Assembly (NCBI GenBank): GCA_947650285.1
Contig: CANTFL010000479.1
Coordinates: forward strand, 1-64,000
DNA from: Hyaloperonospora brassicae
Lineage: Eukaryota > Oomycota > Peronosporomycetes > Peronosporales > Peronosporaceae
DNA length: 64,000 bases
Direction of reading: 5' to 3'
In this document: piece after piece, positions 59,400-64,000 of the stretch
Position numbering within the stretch: the stretch's first letter is position 1
Layout of the letters: every line of letters begins with the position of its first letter
Notes under the pieces: generated by a model
Database searches by the model: none
Told to the model about the DNA's origin: nothing
Seen by the model: the letters and a program-made list of their open reading frames with translations, nothing else
Made by a program: the position numbers and the translations under genes

Positions 59400-60062
59400 C
59401 AAGGTATGAGGCGGAAGGTAACGTTGGCGATCAGTCGATCAAGAAGGGAATCGCGATCAGCAAGGCAATCGCGATCAAGATGGCGATCGAGATCGTGATT
59501 AGTGATCGAGATCGTGATCAGTGATCAGGTATGCGATCGAGATCGAGATCAGTGATCAGGGAAGTGATCGCGATCCGACAAGCATATCAGGTGTGGGCCA
59601 CGCAAGTACATGATCGCTATCGTCTAGAGAGAGCGATATGTGGCAAACGATGTCCAAGACACGGGGATAGGGATAGGGTTGTTGGGTTTTGATTGGTTAA
59701 CATTAAACAGAGTTCAATTTGCTTCAAAGTACACGTGTCGACTTCTCCTCCGGGTGGATCATTGGCCACCCGACGTCAAGGAAAGGTTTATATACTTTAA
59801 TCAAGTGGTATCCCTAAATTGTTTGGCCAGGGATCAGGATCTCTCAAACAACACCCCAATTGTGACTGGACGCAGGAAACCCTTTGTGGTTGAGGACCCA
59901 AGATCGCGAGACGGCTCAAGTGGTCAGAAGGCTCGCGAATCAAGGTCTACATTTGGACAAGGCGATCTGTTACAGATCAGGGTGACTCATATCGAGCACC
60001 CCACAAGCATCTGATTGATCGCGTGACGAATTCCACGTGATCACACCAACCCCGATCGTGGT

Positions 60063-62204
60063 GTGAAGATTTCCACACCGTCATCGAACCTCGACCCCAT
60101 CGCAAACACGGTCGAGTTTTCCATTGACACGAGTCCACCTGGAAGAGTGCAACCCTTCCCACCGACGGGTACACAAGGTGAGGAATGCTATCAAGAACAC
60201 GTAATCGGAGTACCCCCTCCGTTAGCCGATCGTCCGGGCGCCAGTGGAGAGTTGGAATCGACTTCTCAAAAGAGCAATCACCACTCCACCACAATGGTGC
60301 GCGTGCCTGGATCTTCTGGTGACTCGGGGTTTCACCGTGAGTCCCTGAGTGAAGATGTGAAGATAACAACTGAACCTGGGATGGAAGCGTCGAAGGCCAA
60401 GGAATCGCCACAGACGCGTGAGTCTGAAAGATTCCCAGTTCATCAGAGTTTTGGGAGGGGCTCTAATGACAAGAAAATAAAAGAGTAAATTCGATCGCTC
60501 GATTTGGAAGAAAAACCTCGAATCCCTCCTAAGGTCCCTTCGGGGACCACCGCGGATCGTGCTACAAAGCATGATTTGCAGGGTGATAAACCATCGGTTA
60601 AAACCGAGCAAAAGTTGCCCAAAGTCACACCCGCGATCTCGAGAAAAGATCGATCGAGGACTGTGAGGGTGAAAGAAACAACGACCGATACCGATGAACG
60701 TGGTCAAGTTGAGAACAAGATCCCGAAGCCGTTCAAGTTCGTGGAAGACATGATTAAGATGGAAGGGTGGCAATGTGAAGAACTGGCCAAGATGTACGAG
60801 TGGATGATGCTCAAGAATCTACTATCAAGCGACCCAGTACTCCAATTGCTGGAGCCAGAACTGATCGATAAGATTCAAGGTCCGGTATCGACCCCGGCAA
60901 GTGCATCGAACATGCTGGAAGGAATCTATGGGATCATGCGACTGTTGCATGAAGCTAGATTCGTGGCGGAGATGATCAATGTGAAAAGGTTGTTGGATTT
61001 TGATCAAGATCAAATTATCTGCGCATGTCGATCGTTGTACGAGAAGCTGATACCTCTCACGGGCAAAGCCAAGTTTGAAGATCAAGCGAGTACCACGATC
61101 GCGGACATGAAGAAGAAATACCACACCGGATCGTCGCAGTATGTCTTAGTGGAATCCGAGATCGACTCAGACGCCTCGATCGGCATTCAACGCATGTCAC
61201 TATGTCCCAGTGGTTCCGCTCATCTGCAGGATCGCGCCAGAGGAATCAGGTCTGAGCCGCGATCGGCAGCTATACGCGCCTCCGGAGATGACGCAGTTAC
61301 CTTACAAGGACATCTGCTGTCCTACATTGACAACGCAATGGAGCGATTCGAACAGAAGCAGCGGAGTCAAGCCTGTCAAGCGATCTACTTAAGTCAAGCG
61401 ATCAAGATGCCAAGAGCGCGAGAGACATACTTTCCGGATGTGGAGATGGAGTCGGTCGGATCGCGTCAAGGTCGATCAGACATTGGCGATCACGGAGGAG
61501 ATACCCCGTACAAACTGGAGCAAGAAGACCCGAGGCGGCCATTAATGGCGCCTGCAGAAGTGTCAATGAATCAAGCGCCGTCTCTCTAGCGTATCCATTT
61601 CTCGGTGATCGGCGAGCTGAAGGAATTCAATGGCAGAGACCGAGACGAAGATCGCGCCAGAAGCTGGATTAGCAAGGTCAAGTCGGCGTTTCTAAGGGAT
61701 CATATACCAGATGAAGAGAAATGCCTGGTGTTCGGTAATCTACTGACGGGACCGGCACATAATCGACACAGTCAACTGAGTCGCACTACTCGTCGCACGT
61801 GGAAAGATCTGCTGGAAGGTTCCATGGTGCAATATGGAGGGTACGGCGTGTCAAATGCCAGACAGTATTACCACGCACGTAAACGACCGGATGAAACCCC
61901 GCTAGAGTACTTATACCGATTGAATGGGGCAGCGATCCGAACCAAGGTCGCGATTTGAGAAGGAAGACACGCTACGCGGCGTGAACATATGGAACATTTT
62001 ATTTCTACTCTGGACGATAGCAAAATAGCGAAACAGTTGACTCTTCTGCGATTGTCGGACGCCGGCGACATGGAAGAAACGTTGCGTGCGTATCAGTGGA
62101 TAGAAAACCGGTACACGAAGGTGTCGATGGGATCGGGCACGTTTCATCAGCGATCAAAAGTTAATGCTGATCAGATGCCGTCAAAATCAACCCGAGCCGT
62201 ATGA
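60063..62204 (+). pseudogene. Gag polyprotein of the right Gypsy element, broken by stops
   Basis: One frame runs from 60063 through 62204, interrupted only by in-frame stops at 60486 (TAA), 61587 (TAG) and 61956 (TGA). It has an N-terminal Ser/Pro/Lys-rich region, then a helical region (KPFKFVEDMIKMEGWQCEEL, MLEGIYGIMRLLHEARFVAE) and the gag core after 61605 (LKEFNGRDRDEDRARSWISK, DEEKCLVFGNLLTGPA, RKRPDETPLEYLYRLN). The stops are of the kind produced by single C-to-T changes in Gln or Arg codons, while the frame itself is kept over more than 2 kb. Confidence 0.75.
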
Positions 62205-62545
62205 GCGATCAGGGTGGAAAGCGAGAGCAGCAGTTTATAGTCGGATTTAAGCGGATCGGAAGAGGACGTGGACTGGCGCAAGAGTTTGTGCAACTACCGT
62301 CCCCACTCGAGTGCAATCAAACCAAGATCATCGTATGTCGCATGAGGAAGCTGATCGGGAGGAGTTACGTGATCACGGAGAACGAAAAACCGTGCACTCA
62401 CTGTGGATAGATCAAGCATAACTATCGTGGCTGCTGGAAGCGATTGACTTGCCAGAAGTGCGGTCGTAAAGGACATCCATCGGACAAGTGTTTTGCGCGT
62501 GTGCAGCTTGTGGAAAAGTGCATGAGAGTGGAAAGTGCCCTTTAG
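62201..62545 (+). pseudogene. Zinc-knuckle region of the right Gypsy element
   Basis: Frame change relative to the upstream gag. CTHCG, then an in-frame stop (62408), then NYRGCWKRLTCQKCGRKGHP and SDKCF: two CCHC knuckles, the first interrupted, the second C-x2-C-x4-H-x4-C intact (CQKCGRKGHPSDKC). Confidence 0.75.
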
Positions 62546-62654
62546 AAAAGTTTAACAATCTGATGCGCAAGTGGTATGTGCCTTCTAAGCACGCAGGAAT
62601 GTTTTCGTCCTAGGCGAAGGATATGTTAAACTAGGACGCTCGCCAGGATGGAAT

Positions 62655-63576
62655 GTGGTACGAACCGAGCGTCCTCGGCTCTGCATATATGCATTCATTG
62701 AGAAACAAGTGAAGGATCAACTATTTAACGATCAGGCCGAGCCGATCGCTAACATACGTATTTATTCAACTTGTGTCCCGGAGATTTTAAGTGTGCAACG
62801 AATTGATGAATACAACCGATCAGCCGTGAAGACGGAGCTCGATCTCGCACCAGGGGAATCACGTAGGTATTGAAAATACCACACCCCTGGAAAGTCGTTC
62901 AAGCAGGCTAAAGCGGTTGGCAAGATCAATAATGAGAAGGCCACTATGCTGTTTGATTTCGGTGCTGAAGTGTCAATCATCGACAACACCTTTGCTCGTA
63001 AGGTAGGGTGCATGATCGACGAAAGCCAGACTCAAGAAATGTGTCGGCATAGGGGATAACGCATATATGACAATTGGACGCACAAAGATCAAGATTACAT
63101 TGGACGGCTCAGTAGTGTATTATTTCGACTTATGGGTTGGTGGTCAAGTCGGTCAAGAGGCTATACTGGGTATGGATTTTATGGTTCCGGCGGGGATTCG
63201 CTTGGATCTAGCGGACGGAACGCTATGTCTACCCGATGAAGTCCGCATTGGTCTAGCGGGGCGTAATCCACTTTATAGATCGACCATCCGAGTGATCAAC
63301 CTGCATGATCAACACGTGGTGATAACGGTTGGCAAACCGACAGAAGTGAAGATAGGTATCGCGCCACCAAGAGCTAAACTGTGGGTAAGACGAGACGTGG
63401 AGTGGTTACCAACTGGGACTACCGGGCCTGGCAGGATCAACTATCTACAGCTCACAAACCTATGTGATCGCGAGGTGATTTTACGCTGGGGAACTCCCTT
63501 AGGGCTGTGGATGGTAGCGGACACGATACCCCGATCGCAGGGGTACGTGTCTGTGGGGTCGCGACGTTATAACTAG
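62655..63576 (+). pseudogene. Protease region of the right Gypsy element
   Basis: Active-site block ATMLFDFGAEVSIIDNTFA near 62938-62996 (family D-[ST]-G-A; here DFGA), then a frame change and GGQVGQEAILGMDFMVPAGI near 63140-63200, followed by LDLADGTLCLPDEVRIGLAG and a C-terminal domain ending at 63576. A stop at 62871 and the frame change show it is inactive. From 63577 to 64000 is a charged linker before reverse transcriptase, with further stops. Confidence 0.72.
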
Positions 63577-64000
63577 TGGCAGACATTTGCGTTCGAGGCT
63601 ATAACTGATCGAAAAAGAAGTCTCGCCCGCAACGTATGAAGTGCCATTTGATTGATCAGCGATCATATCCTATGCCAAAAAAGATGTAAAAACGCCACGA
63701 AGTGAAGACCGAAAAAGAGGCGAACGACTGCAGTGCTGACAAGTTACAACCTGATCAAAACGTGATAGACGAAGATTTGATGCACTACATAGACGAGAGT
63801 GAAAACAATGATCGCGCTATGAAGAGTGAGTAGAGATCGATCAAGGTACTTGTGAAGGAACATACAAATGACGAGACGCAAGACGATGAGCGTGTGCAAA
63901 CCATGTCAAAGGAATCTAGCACAGTGGTGATGCCGACCGTGACAGGGAGGATCGATTGCGAGGAGCCTGATCGGGGGCAGAAAAGATCCATCGATCAGCC

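Larger units (their letters stand above)
59400..64000 (+). mobile_element. Second Ty3/Gypsy element, GATC-rich, 5' part, degraded
   Basis: LTR/leader region from about 59400 to 59974 (a TGTTACA end at 59968-59974 is a candidate LTR 3' end; the 5' end was not found), gag from 60063, zinc knuckle near 62390-62510 and protease near 62930-63580, running off the right edge before reverse transcriptase. Open frames are broken by several stops. The whole stretch is visibly dense in GATC, with runs such as gatcgagatcgagatcagtg at 59537-59556. Confidence 0.8.

Noticed and set aside
1..64000. tRNA, rRNA and CRISPR arrays
   Set aside because: I looked for cloverleaf landmarks, rRNA words and regularly spaced repeats and saw none that hold up. 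The short tandem repeats found lack unique spacers.

Overview
The window looks like nuclear DNA of an oomycete, most likely of the Peronosporales (Phytophthora and downy mildews). Reasons: a secreted RxLR-like/DEER effector with W-x(n)-P modules of the LWY type; a single-exon gene with a 'PMRISKK' domain that I know only from stramenopiles; short GT-AG introns of about 80-190 bp; intron-containing ribosomal protein and carbonic anhydrase genes; and many Gypsy, Copia and hAT relics. I cannot name the species.

Layout. 1-2960: degraded Gypsy element on the minus strand (protease, gag, 5' LTR). 2961-9124: no recognisable gene, with two copies of a short element built from consecutive hairpins (4249-4640 and, diverged, about 6290-6625). 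9125-10946: LWY-type effector gene on the minus strand, broken near its 3' end by a frameshift. 12282-13030: a palindromic tandem repeat and a Copia RNase H fragment. 18130-19455: stramenopile 'PMRISKK' gene. 20860-22145: five-exon gene joining an N-terminal SAP domain to a DCN1-like neddylation (PONY) domain. 23835-24893: 352-aa protein of unknown function. 24894-31084: AT-rich, no gene seen.

31085-51570 is the centre of the window: a large inverted repeat with arms of about 6.26 kb (31085-37350 and 45323-51570) around an 8.0-kb spacer. Each arm carries an intact uL14 (eukaryotic RPL23) gene, an intact divergently transcribed WBP4-like U1-type zinc-finger gene, and a copy of the hairpin element whose matching target-site duplications show that it was there before the arms were duplicated. 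The arms differ by roughly 1-3 percent plus a microsatellite length change. The spacer holds a gamma-carbonic anhydrase gene and a complete but dead Copia element (39292-44076, target-site duplication GTGGC). Beyond the right arm lies a third, direct-orientation copy of part of the arm, split by a hAT element (52139-55215), then an isolated LTR of the left-edge Gypsy family (55442-55894).

55895-59400 is AT-rich without genes. From about 59400 to the right edge there is a second, GATC-rich Gypsy element on the plus strand with several in-frame stops.

How it fits together: the housekeeping genes (uL14, WBP4-like, carbonic anhydrase, SAP-DCN1) sit as small islands in transposon-rich DNA. The effector lies alone in a repeat-rich stretch, the usual setting for oomycete effectors. 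The points most worth following are the gene-bearing palindrome with a template-switch-like outer junction, the hairpin-string element, and the SAP-DCN1 fusion.
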